Shown here: positions 46,199 through 54,965 of the stretch, one piece after another | Layout of the letters: every line of letters starts with the position of its first letter | Numbering within the stretch: position 1 is the stretch's first letter | NCBI RefSeq assembly: GCF_013184745.1 | Contig: NZ_JAATVU010000008.1 | Coordinates: forward strand, 1 to 64,000 | Direction: 5' to 3' | Origin: Mangrovicoccus sp. HB161399 | GTDB taxonomy: Bacteria > Pseudomonadota > Alphaproteobacteria > Rhodobacterales > Rhodobacteraceae | Length of the DNA stretch: 64,000 bases | Translations under genes and position numbers: made by a program | Notes under the pieces: model-generated | Seen by the model: only the letters and a program-made list of their open reading frames with translations | What the model was told of the DNA's origin: nothing | Databases searched by the model: none

Positions 46199-47548
46199 TC
46201 AGATGTTGTAGCGCTTGTTCAGCCGTTCCATCTCGGCATTGGCGGCGTCGATGACGTCTTCCGGAGCCAAGTCGTTCTGCAGGAACTCGAACAGCTTGTC
46301 GCGCAGCCAGAAGTTGAATTCCTCCGACCAGACGACGTTCCAGATGCTCTTGGGATAGGGCGCGCTGGCATAGACGTCGAGAACGGTGTCGTAATCCTCG
46401 GGCTTCATCAGCGACTTGGAGACGCTGTCGCGCGCCGCGTCGCTTTCCATCACCGGCTTGTAGGCCGAGAACAGCATGTTCTCCTCCAGCCAGCGGTTCG
46501 CCACCGCGAAGGTGCCGTCCTGGTCCTTGTAGCCGTACCAGCTGACGAATTTCTCGACATCCGACTCCAGCGCCGCGGACCGCTTGCGGTTGGTCATGAC
46601 GTAGAGCGCGCTGTCGATCAGGCCCCAGCTCTGCTTCTCCGCCGAGAGCAGCGTCACAGACCCGGCGATGTCCGCCGACTGGGCCGGATCGTTGAAGGTC
46701 TTGATGTCGTAGAGCTGCTGCGGGCTGAAGGCATAGCGGCCGGAACGGAAGGCGTCGATATAGCCGGCCTCGTTGTAGGACAGCACCTCTTCGGGGATGA
46801 TCCCGGATTTCCACAGCTTCTTCCACGCGCGCAGCGTGTCGCCGGCAGGTCCGTCGGCGGTCAGCACCGGCGCATGGGTCTCCGGATCCGCGACCTGGCC
46901 GCCGCGGTTCATGACCTCGAAGACGAAGCCCCAGCTCACCCCGAAATACTCGGCGAACCAGTGCGGCAGGAACGGGTTCTCGATCCCGGCCTCGTGCATC
47001 TTGTAGACGGCGTCGTAGAACTCGTCCCAGGTGGTGGGCAGGTCGGCCGCGGTCATGCCGGCCTTCTCGACGGCCTTCATGTTGACCAGCATCGCGCCCC
47101 GGGTCGTCACGAAGTAGCTGAGCCCCAGGAGCTTGCCATCGACGGACCAGGCCTCGCGGATGTTGGGATACATCGCGTCGGCGATTTCCTGGCCGTTGGG
47201 CAGTTCGGAAGCGGGTTTCACCCAGCCGCCGCCCATGTAGCGCACCGCGCTCGACGGGTTGGCGTAGAGCACGTCGAGATCGCCCTTGGCAATCAGGGTC
47301 TTCTCCATGATGGACGGATAGTCGCCCGTGACGGTGGCATAGTCGACATTGCCGCCCATCTCGGAATTGTAGCGGTCGACATTGCCCTGGACCACGTCGG
47401 TCCGGAACTGCCAGCCGCGGAAATACACCGTCTCGCCGGAGGAGGCCGCCAGATCCTCGGCGCGCGCCGGAAGCCCGCCCGCAGCCAGCGCGGTCGCGCC
47501 CAGCAGCATGGCGACCGCCTGCCGCCTCGTGGTCTTGATCCCTGTCAT
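46199..47548 (-). CDS. ABC transporter substrate-binding protein with Tat-like signal
   Basis: A 449-residue protein. The start at 47548 (MTGIKTTRRQAVAMLL) gives a twin-arginine-type signal, TTRRQAVAMLLGATALAAGGLPARA, before EDLAASSG; the long upstream frame is non-coding. The mature domain is a family 1-type or spermidine/putrescine-like binder (YFRGWQFRTDVVQGNVDRYNSE, DLDVLYANPSSAVRYMGGGW). An RR signal in a binding protein would mean export after folding, or it is only Sec-like with charged residues. First gene of the operon. Confidence 0.87.
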   Translation of the reverse strand: MTGIKTTRRQAVAMLLGATALAAGGLPARAEDLAASSGETVYFRGWQFRTDVVQGNVDRYNSEMGGNVDYATVTGDYPSIMEKTLIAKGDLDVLYANPSSAVRYMGGGWVKPASELPNGQEIADAMYPNIREAWSVDGKLLGLSYFVTTRGAMLVNMKAVEKAGMTAADLPTTWDEFYDAVYKMHEAGIENPFLPHWFAEYFGVSWGFVFEVMNRGGQVADPETHAPVLTADGPAGDTLRAWKKLWKSGIIPEEVLSYNEAGYIDAFRSGRYAFSPQQLYDIKTFNDPAQSADIAGSVTLLSAEKQSWGLIDSALYVMTNRKRSAALESDVEKFVSWYGYKDQDGTFAVANRWLEENMLFSAYKPVMESDAARDSVSKSLMKPEDYDTVLDVYASAPYPKSIWNVVWSEEFNFWLRDKLFEFLQNDLAPEDVIDAANAEMERLNKRYNI

Positions 47549-47928
47549 CTTCTTCGTCCGTCCTCTCTGGTTGCCGTGCATGCCGGGGCCGGCGGAGAGC
47601 GCTCCGCGATGGTCCGTGTCGTGACGTGTTTGATTTTTGTTTGTATGTGTTCGATTGAGACGTCTCGAACTGTTCGGGTCAAGAAAATTTCGATCACCTT
47701 TACGCAAAAAATTCATGATCCCGACATGCAGCTTAAGATCTGGGCAAAGCGCATTCTGCGCTGAAATGATGGAAAACGGTACGAATTCAGGCCATTTCAA
47801 TGAATTTATCTGATTTTCCGGCGGAAACTGAGCAGATGGCGCATACCCCCGCAGCCCGTCTCCGGGATGCAGGGTTGCGCGCCACATTCGTGCGTTTTTG
47901 TTCGATGCAGCCGCCGGTCCCGGCCCCG
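47549..47928. other. 380-bp regulatory region upstream of the binding-protein operon
   Basis: No gene is seen. The stretch is much more AT-rich than its surroundings, carries T/G-rich repeats of the DeoR type near 47627-47676 and 47887-47904, and must contain the leftward promoter for the operon starting at 47548. A small GCGCA/TGCGC hairpin at 47749-47761 is the only other structure. Confidence 0.55.
47627..47676. promoter_or_regulatory. cluster of TGTTYG boxes upstream of the binding-protein operon
   Basis: TGTTTG at 47627-47632 and 47638-47643, and TGTTCG at 47648-47653, are spaced 11 and 10 bp; another TGTTCG lies at 47671-47676 within CGAACTGTTCG, a palindrome. This is the densest copy of the DeoR-type motif in the window. 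Confidence 0.5.
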
Positions 47929-49092
47929 TCAGAGGCCCCGGGCCAGCTCGGCCAGCATCACGGCCGCCTCGACCACCTGGGCGACCTCGACATGCTCGTC
48001 GACCGCATGGGCCTGCGCGATGTTGCCCGGCCCGAAGACGATGGTCGGCACGCCCGCGACATTGACCATCTTGGTGGCGTCCGAACCGTAGGGCACGCCC
48101 AGGGCCGGACCGGACCGTCCATGCGCCGCGCAGATCGCGCCCATCCGGGTGACGATCTCCGCCGTCTCCGGGACATCCATCGCCGAGGAATCGACGAAGG
48201 GCTCGGACACCTCGACCCCGAGGCCGGGCATCTCCGCGGCCAGCCCCCCGGCCAGCGCGCGGAAGGCCGCATGGACGGCCCGGCTGTCCTCGGACGGCAG
48301 GTAGCGGTAGTCGAAGCGCAGCCGCGCCGAAGACGGCACCGTGTTCGGCCCTTCCCCCGACTCGAAGCCGGTGCAGACAAGCGTGGCCGCGCCCAGCAGC
48401 GGATGGGCCTCCGTGCGCCGCGCCATTTCGGCGTCGCAGAGCGCGAGGAAGCGCCGCCCCGCCTCGATCGCGTTCAGCCCCTCATGCGGCTTCGAGGTAT
48501 GGGCCGGGCGCCCGCGGAAAGTGACGGTCCAGCGCAGGCAGCCCTTGCAGGCGCGAACCACCTGGCAATCGGTCGGCTCGCCGGCGACGCCGAGCGCGTA
48601 GCTCTCGCCGCGGGCGAGATGGTGCAGCACGCCGACATAGTTGTATTCCTCGTCGACGGCGAGGACGACATCGACATCGCCGGGCGGCGGATCGGCCGCC
48701 AGCGCGCGCGCCGCCAGCAGGAAGGCCGCCACCGAGGCACCGTCATCCACCGCGCCGCGCCCGTAGAGCCGCCCGTCCTGCAGCCGCGGCGCGAAGGGAT
48801 CGGCCATGCCGGTGACCTGCACCGTGTCGAGATGGCCCTCCCACATCATCCGCGGCCCGGCCGAGGCCCCCTTCACCCGGACGACCAGGTTCGGCCGCCC
48901 CGGCTCCACCTCGTCAAGCTCCGCCGCCAGTCCCTGCGTTTCCGCCCAGTCCTTCAGCGCCAGCGCCAGCGCCGCCTCGCCGAAGATCTCCGGCGGATCG
49001 GCGGCAGTGCGGAAGGCGGGATTGACGGAGGGCACCGACACGATCAGGCGCAGCAACGCCTCCGCCGCCTCCGCGGCGATGGCGCCGGTCAT
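47929..49092 (-). CDS. M20-family metallohydrolase (ArgE/DapE/carboxypeptidase G2 type)
   Basis: A 387-residue protein starting at 49092, overlapping the SDR stop by ATGA. The di-zinc motifs are WEGHLDTVQV (His, Asp), GRGAVDDGASVAAFLLA, DEEYNYVG (Glu pair) and GEPTDCQV, and the lid-domain RPAHTSKPHEG follows. The family hydrolyses N-acyl amino acids, peptides or carbamoyl amino acids. As last gene of the operon with a DMFase-like amidohydrolase it may cleave a second amide bond in the same pathway. Confidence 0.85.
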   Translation of the reverse strand: MTGAIAAEAAEALLRLIVSVPSVNPAFRTAADPPEIFGEAALALALKDWAETQGLAAELDEVEPGRPNLVVRVKGASAGPRMMWEGHLDTVQVTGMADPFAPRLQDGRLYGRGAVDDGASVAAFLLAARALAADPPPGDVDVVLAVDEEYNYVGVLHHLARGESYALGVAGEPTDCQVVRACKGCLRWTVTFRGRPAHTSKPHEGLNAIEAGRRFLALCDAEMARRTEAHPLLGAATLVCTGFESGEGPNTVPSSARLRFDYRYLPSEDSRAVHAAFRALAGGLAAEMPGLGVEVSEPFVDSSAMDVPETAEIVTRMGAICAAHGRSGPALGVPYGSDATKMVNVAGVPTIVFGPGNIAQAHAVDEHVEVAQVVEAAVMLAELARGL

Positions 49093-49880
49093 GTCGTGTA
49101 GACCCCGCCGGTGACGTTGATCCCCTGCCCGGTCATGAAGCCCGAGGCGCCGGAGCAGAGGAACACGGCGAGCCCGGCAATGTCCTCGGGCTCTTCCAGC
49201 CGGCCCAGCGGGGTCTGGCTGACATAGTCGGCGATCACCGCTTCGGGGGAGATGCCGCGCAGCTCCGCCTCCCAGCCGACCTCGCGCTCCTGCATGCCGG
49301 TGCGCACGAAGCCCGGGCAGACCGCGTTCACCCGGATGCCCGCCGGTGCCAGCTCGCGCGCCAGCCCCTGGGTCCAGCCGAGCACGGCGAATTTCGAGGC
49401 CGAGTAATGCGCCAGCAAGGGCGCACCGACCTTGGCAGCCAGCGAGGCGGTGTTGACGATCACCCCCTTGCCCGTGGACAGGAAATGCCGCGCCGCGACC
49501 TGGTTGGTCAGGAACACGCCGCGGGTATTGACGTCGAAGTTGAAGTCCCATTCCTCGTCGGTCAGATCGACCGCGCGGTTCATGGTCGAGACCCCGGCAT
49601 TGGCGCAGAGGATGTCGTAGCCGCCCATCGCCTCCGCCGCCGCTTCCATCGCGGCCTCGACGCTCTCGCGTTTCCGGACGTCGATGCCGATCCCGGAATG
49701 CTCCGGCCCCAATGCCGCGGCCGCGGCCTTCGCCGCCTCCGCGTCCAGATCGGCGATGGTCACGGTGACGCCATGGGCGGCCAGTGCCGCCGCGATGGCC
49801 CCGCCGATGCCGCGCGCGCCGCCCGTCACGATGGCCTTGCGTCCCTTGAGATCACTGCCGATCAGTGCCTGCTCCGTCAT
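49089..49880 (-). CDS. short-chain dehydrogenase/reductase (SDR)
   Basis: A 263-residue classical SDR with TGGARGIGG near the N-terminus, CANAG, the catalytic Ser in NTASLAAKVGAP and the YSASK Tyr/Lys pair. The C-terminus ends in the typical GQGINVTGGVYTT. It resembles polyol or 3-oxoacyl reductase SDRs; substrate unknown. It overlaps both neighbouring genes by 4 bp, so it is tightly coupled to the DMFase-like subunit and the M20 hydrolase. Confidence 0.88.
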   Translation of the reverse strand: MTEQALIGSDLKGRKAIVTGGARGIGGAIAAALAAHGVTVTIADLDAEAAKAAAAALGPEHSGIGIDVRKRESVEAAMEAAAEAMGGYDILCANAGVSTMNRAVDLTDEEWDFNFDVNTRGVFLTNQVAARHFLSTGKGVIVNTASLAAKVGAPLLAHYSASKFAVLGWTQGLARELAPAGIRVNAVCPGFVRTGMQEREVGWEAELRGISPEAVIADYVSQTPLGRLEEPEDIAGLAVFLCSGASGFMTGQGINVTGGVYTT

Positions 49881-52153
49881 GCCTGTCCGTCCTTGCCGAG
49901 GGGCGCGGTCGGGAACGGTGCCGGGTCCAGGAACCGCTTCAGCACGTTGCCGGTAATCCGCGACACGTTGTTGTCATAGCCATTATGCGACAGCGATCCG
50001 CACCAGGCGATCGAGGCGGTGGCGAAGATCGCGCCGCCCGCGGGGGTCTCGCCGAAGGCCATGTCGGCGCGCACCTGCATGTTCTGGTCGCCGCCAAGCG
50101 CCGGGGGCACCACGCCGAACTCCTCGTTGACCAGCAGCATCATCGAGCCATGCAACTCAGAGGTTGCCAGCCGCAGCATGTTCGGCGGCGAGCCCAGATC
50201 GGTGTTGATGCAGTCGAGCTCGATCCCCGCCGCACCGCCGCCGACCAGGCCGAAATCGCCGATGATCTCGTCCGGCACGCCCTCGAAGATGAAGGCCGCC
50301 CGCGGATTGTCCGCATCGGGCGCGCGCCGGTAATAGGAGGAAAAGTCGAAGCCCTGCGCGACGAAGCCGACCCCTGCCATGACGTTCGGCGCCCGGCCGA
50401 TCCGCCGCCAGAGCCCGCCATATTCGCCGGTGAAGCTGTGGTAGTACTCGCCCGGCTCGGAGATCCAGGGCCGGATGCCGTCCTCGGCACGGCGCAGCTC
50501 GATCGCGCCGGGATAGTGGTCCGAGAAGGCAACGCGCCAGTACCAGCCGTTGCCGCCCATGTACATCAGCCGCCCGCCGCGGTCGATCCAGGCCTTCATC
50601 GCGTCCCACATCCGGGTGGAGTGGTATTCCGGATGGGTGCCGGTCATCACCACGTCATAGGGGGCGAGCAGGTCGAGCCCGCCCTCGTGCAGGTCCTCGT
50701 CGGTGATGACGTCGTAGTCGTAGCCCATCTGCTCCAGCCAGTCGAAGAGATGGGTATCGGCATTGTACTGGTAGACCGCCGAGCCGTGCCCGCCCAGCCA
50801 GGAATGGTACTGCGCGGTGAAGTTCAGGATCGGCCGCAGCCGCGAGGAATAGGCGACGCCCGAGCCGTCCAGATGGGTGTCGTAGAGCGAGCCCCCCAGT
50901 TCGGGATGGTCGTACATGTAGAGGTCGGAATGGCCGAAATGCACCATGCGGTTCATCTGCAGCTCGACGCCGCGGGCGGTGATATGCTCGCCATGGTTGG
51001 CATAGGCCATGTAGGAACAGGTCGGCGCGAGGAAGAGGAGCCGCGGCCGCTCGCCCCGCTTCGCCCCTTTCGGCGGGGTGACGAAGAAGGACAGGTAGTC
51101 CTCGCGCGTCGCCTCCCGGTCACTCGGTCCGCAGCTGACATGCAGCGCATAGGGGCCGGAGGGCAGGTCCGCGGGCAGCTCCAGAGCCACCGAGGGCGTC
51201 CAGCCCGCGTCGTAGACATCGTCGGAATGGAAATGCACCGCGCCGTAATGCTCGGGCTTCTCTCTCCAGGAATGGCTTTCTCCGGTCCAGTTCCAGCCCT
51301 TCATCCCGCGGGTCGGCAGGTTCTCCAGCCGCCCGTGCCGGGCGAAGGGGCCGATATCGACAGCCTCGGGCGTGTCGATCTTCTTCGAGAAGTCGTATTG
51401 CGCGATGACTGCGCGGCGCAGCGACGGGTCGCCCGGGCGGGTCATCATCCGGTCGTGCAGATCGGGGCCATGGCGTCCCGCGATCAGGGCCGGACCGTCG
51501 ATCTTGCCGTCGAAATGCGCGCCGACCGTGCCGTCGGGCATCGCCAGCCCGGCCATCGCCAGCCCGGGAACCGGGGCGGCCGGAACCAGCTGGGCCTGCA
51601 CCGACACGGTGTCATCCGCCAGCGCGTAGGGCACGACCGGCGCCTGGTCCAGCACGGCGAGCCCCGAGACCGGGTCGACATGGATGCACAGCGCGTACCA
51701 CTGCCGCTCCACCATCGGCCGGCTGCCGGTCAGCGTCTTCACCCCGCCGGGTCCGCCCAGCGTCACGCTCACCGCCCCGCCCTTCTCCATGGCGACGCGC
51801 CAGCCCGACTGGCTTGCCTCGTCCCATTGTGCCGCGATGGTCTGGTTGCCGAGGCGCAGCAGCGTCGGCCAGATCATCGTGTAGAAGGTGAAGGGACCCG
51901 TCGCGGCCGGCACCGACGGCGCGCTCATGTAGCTGCCCGCGTCGATGCGCTGCGGCCCGCCCGGATGGCTGCCATCGGCATTCGACGGCACATGCCGGAA
52001 TTTCAGCCCCGGCCCCTCGGGATTGCAGTCGCCATGGATGACGCGCACCAGCCGCGCGTCGAAGCGCTCGCCCTCCTCGAGGGACACCATGAAATTGACC
52101 GTCTCGCCGGCGGCGGCGCTCAGGCGATCGGGATAGCCCGTGATCTTCAGCAT
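49877..52153 (-). CDS. N,N-dimethylformamidase-like amidohydrolase, large subunit
   Basis: A 758-residue protein close in length to the 762-residue Paracoccus DMFase large subunit. An N-terminal lectin/LamG-like half (GPFTFYTMIWPTLLRLGNQT, DGKIDGPALIAG) is followed by the catalytic half. GTHPEYHS gives His507/Glu509, corresponding to the His-x-Glu near the mononuclear iron of DMFase. Tyr384 (YMAYANHGEH) and Tyr424 (SLYDTHLDG) are candidates for the two iron-binding tyrosines. YMGGNGWYWRV is conserved. The small-subunit gene lies directly upstream. The enzyme should hydrolyse an amide; dimethylformamide itself is doubtful, given the sugar-type neighbours. Motif numbering is by comparison from memory. 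Confidence 0.83.
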   Translation of the reverse strand: MLKITGYPDRLSAAAGETVNFMVSLEEGERFDARLVRVIHGDCNPEGPGLKFRHVPSNADGSHPGGPQRIDAGSYMSAPSVPAATGPFTFYTMIWPTLLRLGNQTIAAQWDEASQSGWRVAMEKGGAVSVTLGGPGGVKTLTGSRPMVERQWYALCIHVDPVSGLAVLDQAPVVPYALADDTVSVQAQLVPAAPVPGLAMAGLAMPDGTVGAHFDGKIDGPALIAGRHGPDLHDRMMTRPGDPSLRRAVIAQYDFSKKIDTPEAVDIGPFARHGRLENLPTRGMKGWNWTGESHSWREKPEHYGAVHFHSDDVYDAGWTPSVALELPADLPSGPYALHVSCGPSDREATREDYLSFFVTPPKGAKRGERPRLLFLAPTCSYMAYANHGEHITARGVELQMNRMVHFGHSDLYMYDHPELGGSLYDTHLDGSGVAYSSRLRPILNFTAQYHSWLGGHGSAVYQYNADTHLFDWLEQMGYDYDVITDEDLHEGGLDLLAPYDVVMTGTHPEYHSTRMWDAMKAWIDRGGRLMYMGGNGWYWRVAFSDHYPGAIELRRAEDGIRPWISEPGEYYHSFTGEYGGLWRRIGRAPNVMAGVGFVAQGFDFSSYYRRAPDADNPRAAFIFEGVPDEIIGDFGLVGGGAAGIELDCINTDLGSPPNMLRLATSELHGSMMLLVNEEFGVVPPALGGDQNMQVRADMAFGETPAGGAIFATASIAWCGSLSHNGYDNNVSRITGNVLKRFLDPAPFPTAPLGKDGQA

Positions 52154-52156
52154 GGC

Positions 52157-52483
52157 TCAGGCTTCGTCCTTCAGCGGCATGTTCAGGCTTTCGCCGGTGT
52201 GTTGCTTCCAGCGGCGGCAGAAGAGCTCCCACTCGGCCTCCTCGCGGGTGGCGAAGACCATGTCCTCCTCCACCACGATCGGGTCCTCGCGGTGCTCGGG
52301 CATGCGTCCGATGACGAACTCGGCGAATTCGACCCGGGCGATCAGGATGTACTGGTCGCCGCCCGTCCAGGTCCGCATGATGTTCAGCATCCGCTGCAAT
52401 CCGGGCGAATGCGGCGCGATCGGGTTGGCGCGGAATTCCTCGATATGCTGGCGGTCCGCCTCGGCGGTGATCCTGTAGACCAT
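52157..52483 (-). CDS. N,N-dimethylformamidase-like small subunit
   Basis: A 108-residue protein. EEFRANPIAPHSPGLQRMLN, then GGDQYILIARVEFAEFVIG and FATREEAEWELFCRRW, matches the pattern of the DMFase alpha subunit (EEHAANP..HSP.LQRV..Y, KYYIYS, FKTEEEA...FLRR, from memory). It is shorter at the N-terminus than the 132-residue Paracoccus protein. It lies 3 bp before the large-subunit gene and 1 bp after the HAD gene, which is the same small-large order as in known DMFase operons. Confidence 0.75.
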   Translation of the reverse strand: MVYRITAEADRQHIEEFRANPIAPHSPGLQRMLNIMRTWTGGDQYILIARVEFAEFVIGRMPEHREDPIVVEEDMVFATREEAEWELFCRRWKQHTGESLNMPLKDEA

Positions 52484-52484
52484 G

Positions 52485-53141
52485 TCAGGCCTCCGCCGGC
52501 ATCAGCCCGAGATGCCCCGGCAGGGCCCCGAGCGATGTCATGGTGGCGCGCGTGCCGGGCACCGTGCCGCCTTCGGGCAGGATCCCGTAAACGGCAAGTC
52601 CCGCCGCGCCCGCTGAGGCGGCACCGGTCGCGCTGTCCTCGACCGCCGCCATCTCGCCGGGCTGCAGGCCCAGCCGCGCCGCGGCCGACGCGTAGGGTTC
52701 GGGGTCGGGCTTGCCCGCGGCCACGTCGTCGAGGCTGATGGAGAAGCCGACGAAGCGGGCGATGCCGAGCGCGGCGATGTTCGCATCGACCACGCGCCGT
52801 CCGGAATTCGACACGCAGACCTGCGCGATCCCCGCCGCGTCGAGCGCCGCCATCGTCTCGGCCGCGCCGGGCAGCGGCTGCAGTTCGGCCGCCCGCGCGC
52901 AATAGAGATCGACGATCTGCTCCGCCCAGACCGCCTCGGCGAGCTCCGGCGGGCGCCGCTGCGCGAGCCCGGTCCACACGTCGCGCAGATGCACGCCGCG
53001 GAAATGGCCCTGGTCCAGCCCGGACAGGTCGATGCCCGTCGCGGCGCAGACCGTTTCCAGCACGTCGAGATGCAGGGGTTCGCTGTCCACCAGCGTGCCG
53101 TCGATATCCCAGGCAACGGCCTTCACGGGATCACTCATCAT
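52485..53141 (-). CDS. HAD-superfamily phosphatase/phosphoglucomutase-like protein
   Basis: A 218-residue HAD subfamily IA protein. The start at 53141 (MMSDPVKAV) has GGAG six bases upstream; starts at 53153 and 53195 are also open. Motif I is WDIDGTLVDSEP with nucleophile Asp12 and Asp14, motif II VCVSNSGR, motif III/IV GKPDPEPY and VEDSATGA. It resembles beta-phosphoglucomutases and sugar phosphatases. It is first gene of the operon with the DMFase-like enzyme, so it probably acts on a phosphorylated pathway intermediate. Confidence 0.85.
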   Translation of the reverse strand: MMSDPVKAVAWDIDGTLVDSEPLHLDVLETVCAATGIDLSGLDQGHFRGVHLRDVWTGLAQRRPPELAEAVWAEQIVDLYCARAAELQPLPGAAETMAALDAAGIAQVCVSNSGRRVVDANIAALGIARFVGFSISLDDVAAGKPDPEPYASAAARLGLQPGEMAAVEDSATGAASAGAAGLAVYGILPEGGTVPGTRATMTSLGALPGHLGLMPAEA

Positions 53142-53196
53142 GCGCGTCTCCATACTCACCCAGCCGATGATGAACGGACCTCCGCACAGTTTCAAA

Positions 53197-53213
53197 CATT
53201 TTAGATCATTTTA
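53197..53213. promoter_or_regulatory. 10-bp-phased repeats upstream of the HAD-DMFase-like operon
   Basis: CATTTTA occurs at 53197-53203 and 53207-53213; on the minus strand this reads TAAAATG twice with a 10-bp period, followed by TTGAAAC. The AT-rich patch lies about 55 bp before the HAD start and is the likely promoter/operator of the leftward operon. Confidence 0.4.
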
Positions 53214-53237
53214 CACCAAAAAGACACATCCTGACCG

Positions 53238-53273
53238 AAAATCGGGCAGGCCGGCGCGGCATCCGCACCGGCC
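53238..53273 (-). terminator. intrinsic terminator after ridA
   Basis: On the minus strand GGCCGGTGCGG pairs with CCGCGCCGGCC (11 bp with one wobble, three-base loop; plus-strand 53249-53273) and is followed seven bases later by TTTT (53238-53241). It lies 8 bp after the ridA stop and separates the upstream operon from the HAD-DMFase-like operon. Confidence 0.55.
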
Positions 53274-53280
53274 CGTCGCG

Positions 53281-53625
53281 TCAGGCCAGCGCCACGGCGG
53301 TCATCTCCACGCGCAGGTCGGGATCGGCCAGCCGCGCCTCGACGCAGGCGCGCGCCGGTGCTGCGCCGGGCACGATCCAAGCGTCGTAGACCGCGTTCAT
53401 CGCATCGAAATCCGAGATGTTCGGCAGGAAGACATTGACCGCCACCAGCCTGTCCTTGGAGGTGCCGGCCTCTTCCAGCAGCGCCTCGATCTTCGCCAGC
53501 ACGGACCGGGTCTGGTCCTCCAGCGGGGCCTTCGGGTCATCGGCGACCTGGCCCGCGACATGGACCATGCCGCCGGCCTTCACCGCCATGCTCATGCGGC
53601 TGTTCTGCTTGATGCGTTCGATCAT
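53281..53625 (-). CDS. RidA-family (YjgF/YER057c/UK114) protein
   Basis: A 114-residue protein starting at 53625 (MIERIKQNSRMSMAV). VHVAGQVADDP, VNVFLPNISDFDAMNAVYDAW and the C-terminal ARACVEARLADPDLRVEMTAVA with the conserved Arg and Glu are typical of RidA. RidA removes reactive enamine/imine intermediates released by PLP ammonia-lyases. This fits the D-serine/D-threonine-type PLP enzyme encoded directly upstream. Confidence 0.88.
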   Translation of the reverse strand: MIERIKQNSRMSMAVKAGGMVHVAGQVADDPKAPLEDQTRSVLAKIEALLEEAGTSKDRLVAVNVFLPNISDFDAMNAVYDAWIVPGAAPARACVEARLADPDLRVEMTAVALA

Positions 53626-53662
53626 GGGAAACCTTCTTCTGATCTTGGGGGGAATGCGTGGC

Positions 53663-54964
53663 TCAGCCGAAAGAGGTCGGAAGCGCCGCGGCCACCCGCC
53701 CGTCCCCGTCGAGGCACCAGACCAGCGCATGCCGGTCGAGATTGGTGCAGGGATGGGAGAGGCCGAATTCCAGCACGTCGCCGACGCGCAGCGGACTGCC
53801 CGGCGCCACGGACAGGAATCCGTGCTGGTCGTTGAACTTTTCGAGCGCGATCCCGCCGGCGCGCGCCAGCCGCTCGCCGCCGCGCCAGACATGCAGCGGC
53901 ACCGGCAGGCCCTGGTCGGAGGCGGCGTCGCGCATGCCGAGCCCGCAGACCGCCAGCCCCGGCTCTGGGCAGGACAGCACCTCGGCCCAGAGCCGCAGGG
54001 CCGGAGAGAAACTGCCCGCGGACAGCGCCCCGCGCGCGGCCATTGCCGCCAGGCCGCGCTCGTACACGCCGTGATCGTGGAAGAACACCGCGCCCGAGCG
54101 CAGGATCAGCCGCGTGCGCCCGTCCGCCGCCGCGACCGGCGCGAGAATCTCCAGCACCCGGTCGAACCACAGCGACCCGCCTGCCGTCAGGATCAGCGGC
54201 TGCGCCGGGCCGGTCCGCGACCGGATCGCCGCATGCAGCGCCGCCATGCGCTGCATCAGCGCATCGACCCGCATCAGCGACTGCGCCCCGTCCGCCACCG
54301 TCGCGGCGCCCTCATAGGCGGCCACGCCGCTGAGGAACAGGCCGCCTTGCGGATCGAGCGCCAGAACCTCGCCGACCAGCTCCGCCGCGGCGCCATCCGT
54401 GCGCAGCCCGCCGCGCCCGGTGCCCAGCTCCGCCAGCAGCCCCAGCGGCGGCATCGTCCCGGCAATGGCCGCCTCCGCCGCCCAGGCCGCCGCCAGCTCG
54501 CGCACCGCAACGGCCGAGTCGACGAAGACATGCAGCTCGGCCCGGCGGTGATGGCGCATCAGCCGCGCCAGCCGCCGCGCGCCGCCGCGCCCGCCGACGC
54601 CGTTGGCCAGCAGGATCCGCTGCAGCCCGCCCTCCAGCATGACCGAGGCCTGGCGCGCATCCGCCACAGTTGCCCCCCAGGCGCCCGCCTCTTCCAGCCG
54701 ACGCGCCAGGTCGACCGACATCGGCGTCTTGGCATGCGGCGCGATCAGCCCGCCCTCGGCCGCCAGCAGATCCATCATCGCCGCGGCATTCGCATCGAAA
54801 TCCGGCAGCGACATCGACAGCAGCGGCAGCGCCATCGCCCCGTCGGCCGGATACCAGCCGCGCCCGCCGATCGCATTGGCCGGCATCGGGTCGTGGCCGG
54901 AGGGAAAGCCGCGGTAGCGGTCGTCGAGCCAGCCGTCCCAGCCGGTAGCGAACTCCCTGCGCAT
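53663..54964 (-). CDS. D-serine deaminase/D-threonine aldolase-like PLP enzyme (alanine racemase fold)
   Basis: A 433-residue fold type III PLP enzyme. The N-terminal barrel holds PLP-Lys in IAPHAKTPMSVDLARRL. The C-terminal beta domain carries the metal-binding GLSHPCTNLDRH (His, Cys), the mark of DSD1-type D-serine dehydratases. It deaminates a D-hydroxyamino acid or cleaves it retro-aldol. It starts 1 bp after the amidohydrolase gene and is followed by RidA, its expected helper for enamine products. Confidence 0.82.
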   Translation of the reverse strand: MRREFATGWDGWLDDRYRGFPSGHDPMPANAIGGRGWYPADGAMALPLLSMSLPDFDANAAAMMDLLAAEGGLIAPHAKTPMSVDLARRLEEAGAWGATVADARQASVMLEGGLQRILLANGVGGRGGARRLARLMRHHRRAELHVFVDSAVAVRELAAAWAAEAAIAGTMPPLGLLAELGTGRGGLRTDGAAAELVGEVLALDPQGGLFLSGVAAYEGAATVADGAQSLMRVDALMQRMAALHAAIRSRTGPAQPLILTAGGSLWFDRVLEILAPVAAADGRTRLILRSGAVFFHDHGVYERGLAAMAARGALSAGSFSPALRLWAEVLSCPEPGLAVCGLGMRDAASDQGLPVPLHVWRGGERLARAGGIALEKFNDQHGFLSVAPGSPLRVGDVLEFGLSHPCTNLDRHALVWCLDGDGRVAAALPTSFG

Positions 54965-54965
54965 G

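Noticed and set aside
49865-52738. 957-residue open frame on the plus strand
   Set aside because: Antisense to the DMFase-like large subunit and neighbours, which have clear family motifs; the opposite translation is low-complexity and domain-free.
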